Shown: positions 1 to 5,885 of the stretch, one piece after another
Numbering within the stretch: the stretch's first letter is position 1
Layout: each line of letters opens with the position of its first letter
Source: Chloroflexi bacterium UBA2235
GTDB taxonomy: Bacteria > Chloroflexota > UBA11872 > UBA12225
Length of the DNA: 6,855 bases
Direction: 5' to 3'
NCBI GenBank assembly: GCA_002347925.1
Contig: DDYL01000130.1
Location: 50,926-57,780 of the forward strand
Program-made: the position numbers and the translations under genes
The notes under the pieces: model-generated
Seen by the model: only the letters and a program-made list of their open reading frames with translations
The model's database searches: none
Told to the model about the DNA's origin: nothing

Positions 1-1
1 T

Positions 2-175
2 AATACCCGAGTACCGGGTTCAGATAAGAGTCAGGAAACTCGCAGCATCAAAGGCGCAGGGACTCTTAGGGAAATCAAAGGGGAACTGCAACGAGTTATG
101 GGACCGCTCACATTGAGTAACTGGCGGGTCCCAAACACAAGGCCGTCGACGGTACGACGGCCCCTGGGCGATTGA
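2..175 (+). CDS. Possible C-terminal end of a gene cut by the left edge (uncertain)
   Basis: One + frame is open from the window edge through 57 codons to a TGA at 173-175. It ends directly beside the stop codon of the convergent small gene on the other strand, a compact arrangement often seen between real convergent genes. The peptide is hydrophilic and I recognise no motif in it. Against coding, third-position G+C is roughly 50 percent, lower than in the serine hydrolase downstream, and the reading frame runs through several RNA-like hairpins and through the terminator of the small gene. It may be a real C-terminus or only a chance open frame; the sequence to the left would decide. Confidence 0.25.
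   Translation, partial: NTRVPGSDKSQETRSIKGAGTLREIKGELQRVMGPLTLSNWRVPNTRPSTVRRPLGD
5..133. other. Cluster of three inverted repeats, possible structured RNA
   Basis: Three stems lie close together. ACCCG (5-9) pairs with CGGGT (15-19). TAAGAGTC (25-32) pairs perfectly with GACTCTTA (61-68). TGGGACC (99-105) pairs with GGTCCCA (127-133) and encloses a small CTCA/TGAG hairpin (107-110 with 114-117). None is followed by a T-run on either strand, so they are not ordinary intrinsic terminators. The strand is unknown, and I match it to no known RNA family; it lacks the TPsiC arm of a tRNA and the ends of a tmRNA. It could be a structured RNA, a leader or trailer, or chance pairing inside a coding end. 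Confidence 0.25.
131..162 (-). terminator. Intrinsic terminator of the small basic protein gene
   Basis: GGCCGTCG (141-148) and CGACGGCC (155-162) form a perfect 8-bp G+C-rich stem with a 6-base loop. Read on the minus strand, the stem is followed by TTGTGTTT (140-133), a moderately T-rich tail. It begins 13 bases after the stop codon of the minus-strand gene at 176-301, the expected place for its Rho-independent terminator. On the plus strand no T-tract follows, so it acts in one direction only. Confidence 0.7.
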
Positions 176-301
176 CTAGACGGATACCGCAGTACGGCGT
201 GTCGTTCCCGAGGTCGCCAACTTAACGGCACGTGCCTTGACACGAGCCTTCTCACGGGTCTTCCGTCGCTTCTTCAATGCCACGCGTCGTCGCTTGTTCA
301 T
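176..301 (-). CDS. Very small Arg/Lys-rich protein, ribosomal type (COX24/AURKAIP1-like or bTHX-like)
   Basis: An ATG at 301 opens a 41-codon frame ending in TAG at 178-176. The first 27 residues are almost entirely Arg and Lys with Ala and Val (start MNKRRRVALKKRRKTREK), followed by a Thr/Ser/Arg/Val tail without acidic residues. Bacteria have tiny ribosome-associated proteins of this kind, such as bTHX and the COX24/AURKAIP1-domain proteins related to mitochondrial mS38; the opening KRRR...KKRRK pattern fits that group. A role in binding rRNA is therefore inferred from composition and family resemblance. Two flanking signals support a real gene: a TACAAT -10 element nine bases before the ATG and a terminator 13 bases after the stop. 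A GTG-started frame over the same bases (255-31) is judged a shadow. The exact family is uncertain. Confidence 0.68.
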   Translation of the reverse strand: MNKRRRVALKKRRKTREKARVKARAVKLATSGTTRRTAVSV

Positions 302-310
302 ACTCCAACC

Positions 311-320
311 ATTGTACAGT
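311..320. promoter_or_regulatory. Bidirectional promoter: overlapping -10 elements on both strands
   Basis: The near-palindrome ATTGTACAGT contains TACAGT on + (315-320), eight bases before the ATG of the serine hydrolase at 329, and TACAAT on - (316-311), nine bases before the ATG of the small basic protein at 301. Each fits a sigma70-type -10 element whose start site would fall on or within about three bases of the start codon. There is no convincing -35 hexamer on either side. A GGAG on the minus strand ends only one base before the ATG at 301, too close to act as a Shine-Dalgarno; nothing resembling one precedes 329. Both messages are probably leaderless or nearly so. Because the two -10 elements share bases 315-316, polymerase binding in one direction should exclude the other. 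Confidence 0.6.
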
Positions 321-328
321 CTCGCCTT

Positions 329-1450
329 ATGCAGGCCACCGAGAACGCTACAGTCGACCAGTTCGATGCTGAATCGTCAGCAAGGTTCGCATCATTGGAT
401 CGGTTGGCACGTGATGCGACGATGAACCGCAGTTTTTCCGCCGTCGCAATTGCGGTTGGCCGGCGCAGCGGCATTGCGTGGCAGTCAGTAAACGGGCATG
501 CCGAACTCACGCCCGAGCCACGGGTCTTGCACGAAAATCACCGGTTTGACCTCGCGTCCCTCACCAAGGTGCTCGTCACCGTGCCTCTCGTCCTGCAACT
601 GGTCGAAGCTGGCCACCTTCACCTAGGACAACGTGTTGCATCGATACTTCCGCAATTCGAAGCTGGGGGCAAGGATGCCATCACAATCGGTCAACTCCTG
701 ACCCACACTTCGGGCCTGCCCGCGCACGTACAGTTCTGGCAGACGGCAACCTGCGCATCGGACGTCCGGCGTGCCGTACTTGCAATTCACCCGGCCACCG
801 CCCCTGATCTCGAAGTCGTGTACTCGGACCTGGGGTTCATGACCCTCGCATTCATCCTTGAGGAAATCACGGGACTTCCTATCGACAAACTCGCAGCGAA
901 AAACCTTTTTGAACCCCTTGGGCTCAAAGGGACCGGCTTCTGCCCTGAGCAAGGTGCACCGTGCGTCGCCACTGAGGTCGTCGCGGAAAGAGGTGGAACG
1001 GTAGTTGGAACCGTGCACGACGAGAATGCACACGCCTTGAACGGCGTTGCCGGACACGCCGGACTGTTCGCACCAATCGGAGACGTTGCCCGACTAGCGA
1101 TGATGTGGGCTCGTGAAGGCACCGTTGACGGCGTTCGATGCCTGAAGAGGGTTTCGGTGAAGGCCGCAATCAGGGATCACACCTCGTGGATCAGCCCACG
1201 TTCGGCGCGGGGCCTCGGGTGGGTCCGTAGCCCCAACCCGTTCTGGGCTCCCGCGGACCTCGCGTCACCCGCGTCGTACGGCCATACCGGTTTCACTGGC
1301 ACTTCCGTCTTGATTGACCCAGAACTTGACGCATGGGTCGTACTACTTACAAATAGGGTCCACCCAACTCGCCACGGGGACAGCCCAACACGCATCCGCG
1401 CTCTGCGAGCAGCGGTACAAAACGCATCTATTGCCGCGCTCGTCAACTAG
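329..1450 (+). CDS. Serine hydrolase, class C beta-lactamase / PBP4*-EstB-YbbE superfamily
   Basis: A 373-residue protein of the beta-lactamase (AmpC-type) fold. The three active-site motifs are present in order: SLTK (Ser77-Lys80), giving the nucleophile and general base of SxxK; YSD (Tyr165-Asp167) in the YxN position; and HTG (319-321, within GHTGFTG) where beta-lactamases have KTG. LLTHTSGLP (123-131), GHAGLF (242-247) and LLTNRVHPTR (339-348) are typical of the EstB/YbbE-like branch. This branch includes esterases, D-amino-acid or peptide hydrolases and cell-wall amidases, so the substrate cannot be named; antibiotic resistance is not implied. No signal peptide is visible, so it probably acts in the cytoplasm. 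The ATG at 329 is preferred because helix residues belonging to the fold precede the next Met (residue 32) and a -10 element precedes 329. It converges with the aminopeptidase gene, leaving 38 bases in which I see no clear terminator. Confidence 0.9.
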   Translation: MQATENATVDQFDAESSARFASLDRLARDATMNRSFSAVAIAVGRRSGIAWQSVNGHAELTPEPRVLHENHRFDLASLTKVLVTVPLVLQLVEAGHLHLGQRVASILPQFEAGGKDAITIGQLLTHTSGLPAHVQFWQTATCASDVRRAVLAIHPATAPDLEVVYSDLGFMTLAFILEEITGLPIDKLAAKNLFEPLGLKGTGFCPEQGAPCVATEVVAERGGTVVGTVHDENAHALNGVAGHAGLFAPIGDVARLAMMWAREGTVDGVRCLKRVSVKAAIRDHTSWISPRSARGLGWVRSPNPFWAPADLASPASYGHTGFTGTSVLIDPELDAWVVLLTNRVHPTRHGDSPTRIRALRAAVQNASIAALVN

Positions 1451-1488
1451 GCCAGAGGCTTACGAAGATCATTTCTAATCCCAAGGCC

Positions 1489-2709
1489 CTACGCGTCGTG
1501 CCCGCTCATACGGACACCCGAGTCCCGTAGGCGTCGCAACTGCACGTCAGGCCTATCGGCAATCCGGCGGCTCGAGCGGTCATCATTCGGCCAACTAAAT
1601 CCCTCAGACATCACCACCCCGGCCTCGACGAGCAGCGTGGTGCACATGTCTACATCATCGACGTGGACATACTCGGCGCCAATGCCGCCATCTGGCGTCT
1701 GGTTGTGGTAGTTCCCCAGTGGCACGCACACCGCGCCAGTCGTGTATCCCGCAACAACGTAGGCCGTCGCCTCACAGATGCCACCACTCATCAGTTGGCG
1801 TTGGACCCTGAAATCGGCATCGCGCCCACAAATGCGATCGCGGGCGGCACGGAGGACTGCATCCCCTTCCGGGTGAAATGTGGTTGCTGCGTCTCCAACG
1901 CGAATTACAGGGCCCAGCCCCAATTCCGCACCGGGGAGTGCCCTGCTTGCTTCGATCGAGACCACCATTGCGTCTTCTGGAAGGCCTCGACGCCTCACAA
2001 GTGCGGCTACCCCTACCAATCCAACCTCTTCAGCACGAGTAAAGGCCCCGCATACGTCTAGGTCAACACCGGCAGCGGCGCTCCGTGCGAGCCACGCAAG
2101 GGTAATCGCGCACCCCGCGAGGTCGTCGGCGGCGGTCAGGTAGAGGAGACCTGTCTCTTCATCGAGGGCGACCGGCCCAGTGTCAAACACACCGAAAGCT
2201 CCAGCTGCGAGCGCCCCCGAAGCCGCTAGGTGCAACCCTACCCTCGCGTCCGCCACACCATCGAGCTCAAAAGCGCCAAGCACACAGCCGGCGACTTCTC
2301 GCACCCCGCGCGGGTCATCAGGATTGTCTGGATTGAAGAACCGAACCGGGACCGGAGTGGAGAAAGAATCTGCTCGTATCGAGCCAAGCAGATGGCCGAC
2401 AAGCGGTTCGGTCGATATGACCTCGATTGCCGGGTGGTCCATGTGTGCGCTTACAATCAATGGGCGCCTCGAGGCACCCGAAGCGCTCGCGCCCCGATGC
2501 CACACGAACACGTTTCCATCGGCATCGTCGGAAACTTCAAGCCCAAGCCCCAGGGCAAACCCGACCACTCGATCAGCAATCCGATCCTCGTGGTAGGGCG
2601 CGGTCGGCACAGCCCCCAACCACGCCAAAATCTCCACAGCATTACTCGGGCTACCCGGAAATGCTTCGGGTTGAACCCGTGACAAAGCGCGACCTGTTCT
2701 GTTCTCCAT
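1489..2709 (-). CDS. M42-like metallo-aminopeptidase (M42/M28/M20 superfamily, clan MH)
   Basis: A 406-residue protein with the ordered metal-binding residues of co-catalytic dizinc peptidases. Numbered from the ATG at 2709 they are: HMD (His89, Asp91), Asp-Asp 195-196 in AADDLAG, the Glu-Glu pair 227-228 in TRAEEVGL (general base plus ligand), Glu253 in SIEAS where many relatives have Asp, and His335 in GNYHNQ. The segment between the first His and the Asp pair corresponds to the inserted PDZ-like domain of M42 enzymes. It probably removes N-terminal residues from peptides in the cytoplasm; there is no signal peptide. The open frame extends to a TTG at 2736, but the ATG at 2709 is chosen because it follows GGGAGGG (2718-2712), although with short spacing, and a weak CATACT (2724-2719). 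It lies between a convergent serine hydrolase and a divergent exported metallopeptidase. Confidence 0.88.
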   Translation of the reverse strand: MENRTGRALSRVQPEAFPGSPSNAVEILAWLGAVPTAPYHEDRIADRVVGFALGLGLEVSDDADGNVFVWHRGASASGASRRPLIVSAHMDHPAIEVISTEPLVGHLLGSIRADSFSTPVPVRFFNPDNPDDPRGVREVAGCVLGAFELDGVADARVGLHLAASGALAAGAFGVFDTGPVALDEETGLLYLTAADDLAGCAITLAWLARSAAAGVDLDVCGAFTRAEEVGLVGVAALVRRRGLPEDAMVVSIEASRALPGAELGLGPVIRVGDAATTFHPEGDAVLRAARDRICGRDADFRVQRQLMSGGICEATAYVVAGYTTGAVCVPLGNYHNQTPDGGIGAEYVHVDDVDMCTTLLVEAGVVMSEGFSWPNDDRSSRRIADRPDVQLRRLRDSGVRMSGHDA

Positions 2710-2711
2710 GG

Positions 2712-2718
2712 CCCTCCC
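2712..2718 (-). promoter_or_regulatory. Shine-Dalgarno-like GGGAGGG of the M42-like gene
   Basis: On the minus strand GGGAGGG ends two bases before the ATG at 2709, so its GGAGG core is three bases away, closer than the usual 5-9. It still favours the ATG at 2709 over the TTG at 2736. A CATACT (2724-2719) directly upstream could be a weak -10 element, in which case the purine run would sit around the transcript start instead of acting as a ribosome binding site. Confidence 0.45.
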
Positions 2719-2773
2719 AGTATGACATCCCGCCAAGATGGGAGCCGGGAGACTTGCAACCCCACTTCATCGA

Positions 2774-2779
2774 TACACT
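2774..2779 (+). promoter_or_regulatory. Possible -10 element (TACACT) of the exported metallopeptidase
   Basis: TACACT lies 12 bases before the ATG at 2792, giving a predicted leader of about five bases and no room for a Shine-Dalgarno. The same hexamer precedes two other genes in the window. A TTGCAA at 2754-2759 resembles a -35 box, but its spacing of 14 bases is too short to be convincing. The site falls in the 82-base divergent gap shared with the aminopeptidase gene. Confidence 0.4.
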
Positions 2780-2791
2780 TTCTGACATCCA

Positions 2792-4039
2792 ATGGATCAG
2801 AACGCCCGCTTGTGCGCAAAGAAACCCGTGTTCACCCGCCGGATGGCATTCTTCGGCGCCACCGCAGCTTCCTCTGGCATTGCATTGGCAAGGTGGCAGC
2901 GGGCATTAGCGTCCGATTTCGCAGAGCCGAAGGCAACCGGGTACGGCATCGACGAACTGCCAGTGGACGATACGACCGCGGCGATACGAGCATGCCTCGA
3001 AGCACGTTCGGATGCCCTGTCACGAGGTGATCGGAAAGCGTTTGTCGCGACGATTGATCAACGGAACCCTACCTGGCGTCGTATTCAGGGCGACGTGTTT
3101 GACCTTTCCGCGCGCGGTGGGTTGGGTGCCGCCGCATTCTATTCACCGGTCCGGGTTCAGGAGAAGCCATTTGGATACGTCAAGGCATTCCTTGAGGTGT
3201 CCCCGGCGCGGGGAATGGCGCCTGCCGAGCGCACAGCCTGGATCTTCTCGCGCCAAAGTGATGGCACGGTCCTCCACGCTGAGCCGACCAATGACGAGCT
3301 GGGTATGCGCCAGACGACAACCGTCGGAGGGATAGTGCTTTCCCATTACGAGTGGGACGCAGACATCCTCGACCGTGTCGCGTCAGTCGCACAAAGGGCT
3401 TGGGAGCGTGTCTCGTCGGTTATCGAGACCCCAGAAACGATCCGTCCGATCATCTCACTGAACCCCACCTACGCAGCACATTCCGGCCTTCGGGGCTTCT
3501 CCACTTGGGCCGCCTACCTCCCGGGGTCACGGACTACCGTGCTCTTGCGTTCACTCGAGTCGTTCGGGGCGGGGCCAGTCACAATGTCCGAGTCCGAGGA
3601 TAGTCGCCTCTTGGTCCCGCTCACGCACGAGCTGACCCACTTGGCAAACGATTGCATTCTCTCGATTGTCAAGATTCCACACTGGATGTCCGAAGGACTT
3701 GCGGAGTATGTCGCCGACAACTTTCGGACACGCGAATTTGTGTCCGCCGTCGCGTCAAACCGCCAGTGGAGCCTTGACAAGGCTAGCGAGATCATCGAAT
3801 GGGGAAGCGATGTTTCACGCGGTTACACCGGGAACGACGTGTCGCTTGCGTATGCACACGCATCTCATGGAACCCGGTACTTCATCGAGAGGTTCGGGAT
3901 TGCCCGTTTCTGGGAACTCGCTCGTGAGTTCGCATCTTCCAGACGCTGGGCCGACAGTTTTCTCACGGTAACTGGCGTGCCATGGAACGATTTTGGCGCT
4001 GACTGGTTCCGTTGGTCAAAAGGCATATCCGCCGCGTAG
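2792..4039 (+). CDS. Exported zinc metallopeptidase, HExxH, Peptidase-MA-like, with Tat-type signal
   Basis: A 415-residue protein. The N-terminus carries a twin-arginine-like signal (TRRMAFF, residues 15-21), then an Ala-rich hydrophobic stretch (about 19-33) and a possible cleavage site near residues 40-41 (ALA-S). The motif is imperfect, since Ala is found where Phe is usual. Residues about 60-185 look like an NTF2-like alpha+beta domain, beginning with a helix of the form ARSDALSRGDRKAF; this is a tentative call. The catalytic part has HELTH (279-283) followed by WMSEGLAEY (298-306), with Glu301 the likely third zinc ligand, as in gluzincins of the Peptidase_MA type. The AYAHASHGTRYFIERFG segment (353-369) is the helix pattern that follows the active site in that family. 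It likely cleaves proteins or peptides outside the membrane. The start is set by the need for basic residues before the RR. No Shine-Dalgarno is seen. Confidence 0.85.
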   Translation: MDQNARLCAKKPVFTRRMAFFGATAASSGIALARWQRALASDFAEPKATGYGIDELPVDDTTAAIRACLEARSDALSRGDRKAFVATIDQRNPTWRRIQGDVFDLSARGGLGAAAFYSPVRVQEKPFGYVKAFLEVSPARGMAPAERTAWIFSRQSDGTVLHAEPTNDELGMRQTTTVGGIVLSHYEWDADILDRVASVAQRAWERVSSVIETPETIRPIISLNPTYAAHSGLRGFSTWAAYLPGSRTTVLLRSLESFGAGPVTMSESEDSRLLVPLTHELTHLANDCILSIVKIPHWMSEGLAEYVADNFRTREFVSAVASNRQWSLDKASEIIEWGSDVSRGYTGNDVSLAYAHASHGTRYFIERFGIARFWELAREFASSRRWADSFLTVTGVPWNDFGADWFRWSKGISAA

Positions 4040-4074
4040 CCGCATATTCGTTCACTGAAGCGGGCGTGGTCGGT

Positions 4075-4944
4075 TTAGGCGGCAGCTTTAGTGGCAAGTT
4101 GCCTGACCGCTGCTTCCAGGGTGTTGCGCATGAGGACGGCGGTGGTCATTGGCAGAGTTCCACCCGGGACCGGCGAAATCCAGCCTGCGATTTCTCGGAC
4201 GTCATCAAATAAGACGTCACCCCGGACGCTCCCATCCGTGTCGTATGTCGTGCCGAAGTCCAACACGACTGCGCCCGCACCGACCATCGACCGGTCAACC
4301 AGCCCAGGGCGCCCGGCTGCCACGCAGAGGATGTCTGCCTTCCGGCATTCCTCGGCAAGTTCGCGCGTAGCCGTATGACAGATGGTCACCGTTGCACCCG
4401 CGCTCACCATCAGCATGGCAAGTGGTCGCCCGATCACAACGCTTCGCCCGACGATTGTCACGCGCGACCCAAGTAGCGGGATCCGATGATGTCGCAGAAG
4501 CTCCATGCCGCCAAGAGGGGTGCTCGGCACCAGCAGCGGATGGCCGAGCGCAAGCATGCCCGCATTGTGGGGAGTGATCCCGTCCACATCCTTGAGGGGA
4601 GAAAGTGATCCGGCTACCACCGAGGACGAGTACGGACGAGGGATCGGCATTTGCACAATCACACCATGTACCGACTGGTCCTCATTAAGTTCGTGAAGCG
4701 TGTCGCGCAAAACGTGGTCGTCTCCGTCCGCGGGGAGGGCAATGTGGCGGCACTGTATGCCTACGCGCCCGGCAACGCGCGCAAGTGCCCTGACGTACGC
4801 AGACGCAGATCGGTCGCCACCGGCCATGACAGTGACAAGCCCGGGAACATATCCATGTTCCGAGGCAAACGCGCGTACGCGATCAGATACAGCGGCGCGA
4901 AGCTCAGCTGAAGCCTCAACCCCGTCAAGGATGGAAGCAACCAC
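4075..4944 (-). CDS. folD: FolD-family methylenetetrahydrofolate dehydrogenase/cyclohydrolase, atypical active site
   Basis: A 289-residue protein, the usual FolD length, aligning without gaps to E. coli FolD over the first 60 residues as I recall that sequence. FolD oxidises 5,10-methylene-THF with NAD(P)+ and hydrolyses methenyl-THF to 10-formyl-THF in the cytosol. Conserved here are Tyr50, Gln98 (VIVQMPIP), Asp121 (KDVDG), STPLGG (141-146), the dinucleotide loop VGRSVVIGRP (165-174) and GDVLFDD (242-248). Two sites differ: residue 54, normally the catalytic Lys of YVxxK, is Leu (codon CTT, 4785-4783), and the signature PGGVGPMT reads PGGTLPMT (260-267). Loss of the Lys is expected to abolish cyclohydrolase activity, so this may be a dehydrogenase-only paralogue or have another one-carbon role. 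The start is GTG with GGAG seven bases upstream. It lies 43 bases after the isomerase-like gene and probably shares its transcript. Confidence 0.92.
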   Translation of the reverse strand: MVASILDGVEASAELRAAVSDRVRAFASEHGYVPGLVTVMAGGDRSASAYVRALARVAGRVGIQCRHIALPADGDDHVLRDTLHELNEDQSVHGVIVQMPIPRPYSSSVVAGSLSPLKDVDGITPHNAGMLALGHPLLVPSTPLGGMELLRHHRIPLLGSRVTIVGRSVVIGRPLAMLMVSAGATVTICHTATRELAEECRKADILCVAAGRPGLVDRSMVGAGAVVLDFGTTYDTDGSVRGDVLFDDVREIAGWISPVPGGTLPMTTAVLMRNTLEAAVRQLATKAAA

Positions 4945-4951
4945 TACCGGG

Positions 4952-4955
4952 CTCC
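4952..4955 (-). promoter_or_regulatory. Ribosome binding site deciding the GTG start of folD
   Basis: On the minus strand GGAG (4955-4952) stands seven bases before the GTG at 4944. This is the best-spaced Shine-Dalgarno in the window and fits a downstream gene translated from a shared message. The other gene starts appear leaderless or have only weak or poorly spaced sites. Confidence 0.65.
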
Positions 4956-4987
4956 AGTACTTCGTTCAGACCCGGCAACCAATGCGT

Positions 4988-5845
4988 TCATGCGCTGGCA
5001 CGCATCGCATTCCAGGCAACCAGACAACGGCGCGTCCCTTCCTCACCGCCGGCAGAGAACGCTGAACCACCGGGGCGCTTGACCAGCTCATCGTCAAGGA
5101 CAGCGTGAACACGATAGTGAGTCTCAAGCGACACATATCCCGCATATCCGTCGTGAATCAGTCGATCGAGTTGGCCCTGAACCCCGACATTGCCTTCACC
5201 AAGGACCGTCGCGACGTGCTTTCCGCCCTCGATCACGGCATCTTTCACGTGAACATGCGCAATGTGCGATTTGACCCGGTCGTAGCCGCTGGAGACCGCA
5301 TCGTCTTCGCCCGACCAGAACGCATTGCAGGGGTCCCACAGTGCCCTGACAGTGGGCGTCGCAACCTCGGTCAGGAACGCATCGATCTCGGTCGATGTCG
5401 CAACATTGCACGTGTGTTCGTTCTCGATGATCAGTCGAACCCTGCCGTCAGCCGCGATGCGCGCAGCCTCGCGAAAGTGAGCCGCAATGTCGGTCATGCG
5501 CGAGTCTGGATGCTCGACCCGCCAGAACGTGAACGCCCTTACCAGATCCGTCCCGAGGGCATGAGCGGCATCAATGCATCGCTTGAGAATGTCGAAGTGT
5601 TCGGCAACTTCGCCAGGATCGTCCAGCGCGCACTTGAATACAGGTGACGCGAGTGACGCGATCGAGAGACCGTTTGCGACGGCCGTATCGCGGATGCGAT
5701 TGAGTTGACCGACCGTCATCCGATCAATCCGTACATCCCAAGCCGTCCTGATCTCAAGGCCATCCAGCCGGAAGTCTCTCGCCATCTTGACTGCGACGTC
5801 GAAGTCCTGCGAGATTTCGTCGGTGATTACTGCGCGCTTGAACAT
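4988..5845 (-). CDS. Sugar phosphate isomerase/epimerase-like TIM-barrel protein (xylose isomerase-like / AP endonuclease 2 fold)
   Basis: A 285-residue TIM-barrel protein. The strand and metal-ligand pattern of the family is visible from the ATG at 5845: GLEIR (29-33), the Glu of IIENEH (139-144), LWDPCNAFW (169-177) with Asp171, HVHVKD (197-202) with His199 and Asp202, and SLETHY (239-244) with Glu241 on the last strand. Such enzymes bind a divalent metal and isomerise or epimerise sugars or polyols; the substrate cannot be told from sequence. The frame extends upstream to 5899, but that would add 18 non-conserved residues and overlap the neighbouring gene, while the ATG at 5845 follows a TACACT by seven bases and directly precedes the first beta strand. 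It sits 40 bases after the unrecognised gene and 43 before folD, all on one strand. Confidence 0.87.
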   Translation of the reverse strand: MFKRAVITDEISQDFDVAVKMARDFRLDGLEIRTAWDVRIDRMTVGQLNRIRDTAVANGLSIASLASPVFKCALDDPGEVAEHFDILKRCIDAAHALGTDLVRAFTFWRVEHPDSRMTDIAAHFREAARIAADGRVRLIIENEHTCNVATSTEIDAFLTEVATPTVRALWDPCNAFWSGEDDAVSSGYDRVKSHIAHVHVKDAVIEGGKHVATVLGEGNVGVQGQLDRLIHDGYAGYVSLETHYRVHAVLDDELVKRPGGSAFSAGGEEGTRRCLVAWNAMRASA

Positions 5846-5852
5846 ACGGAGC

Positions 5853-5858
5853 AGTGTA
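5853..5858 (-). promoter_or_regulatory. -10 element (TACACT) for a leaderless isomerase transcript
   Basis: TACACT reads on the minus strand (5858-5853) and ends seven bases before the ATG at 5845, so transcription should begin at or next to the start codon. No Shine-Dalgarno lies in the seven intervening bases. I see no good -35 hexamer at 16-18 bases upstream. It lies in the 40-base gap after the upstream gene, suggesting the isomerase-folD pair has its own promoter even though the gene to its right points the same way. Confidence 0.55.
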
Positions 5859-5885
5859 GCCAAGGCACGCAACGGCGTGTTTCCT

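Noticed and set aside
31..255. GTG-started 74-codon frame on - over the small basic gene
   Set aside because: It competes with the ATG-started 41-codon frame, which has a -10 element and a terminator at the right distances; the longer frame has no start signal and runs through the terminator.
329..1450. Calling the serine hydrolase an antibiotic-resistance beta-lactamase
   Set aside because: It has HTG and YSD in place of KTG and YxN, resembles EstB/YbbE-type hydrolases and lacks an export signal, so resistance is not supported.
1451..1488. Terminator between the convergent serine hydrolase and aminopeptidase genes
   Set aside because: No stem of useful length followed by a T-run was found on either strand.
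1663..2682. Several open frames on + opposite the aminopeptidase gene (up to 160 codons)
   Set aside because: They lie opposite a strongly motif-supported gene, have low-complexity Ser/Pro/Arg/Thr composition and no recognisable motif; they are complementary-strand shadows.
2710..2736. TTG start at 2736 for the M42-like aminopeptidase
   Set aside because: It adds nine non-conserved residues without a ribosome site; the ATG at 2709 has GGGAGGG just upstream.
4040..4074. Terminator between the exported metallopeptidase and folD
   Set aside because: The 35-base gap shows no clear hairpin with a T-tail on either strand.
5105..5647. 180-codon open frame on + opposite the isomerase-like gene
   Set aside because: The minus strand carries the metal-ligand pattern of a TIM-barrel enzyme; the + frame shows none and begins without a promoter or ribosome site.
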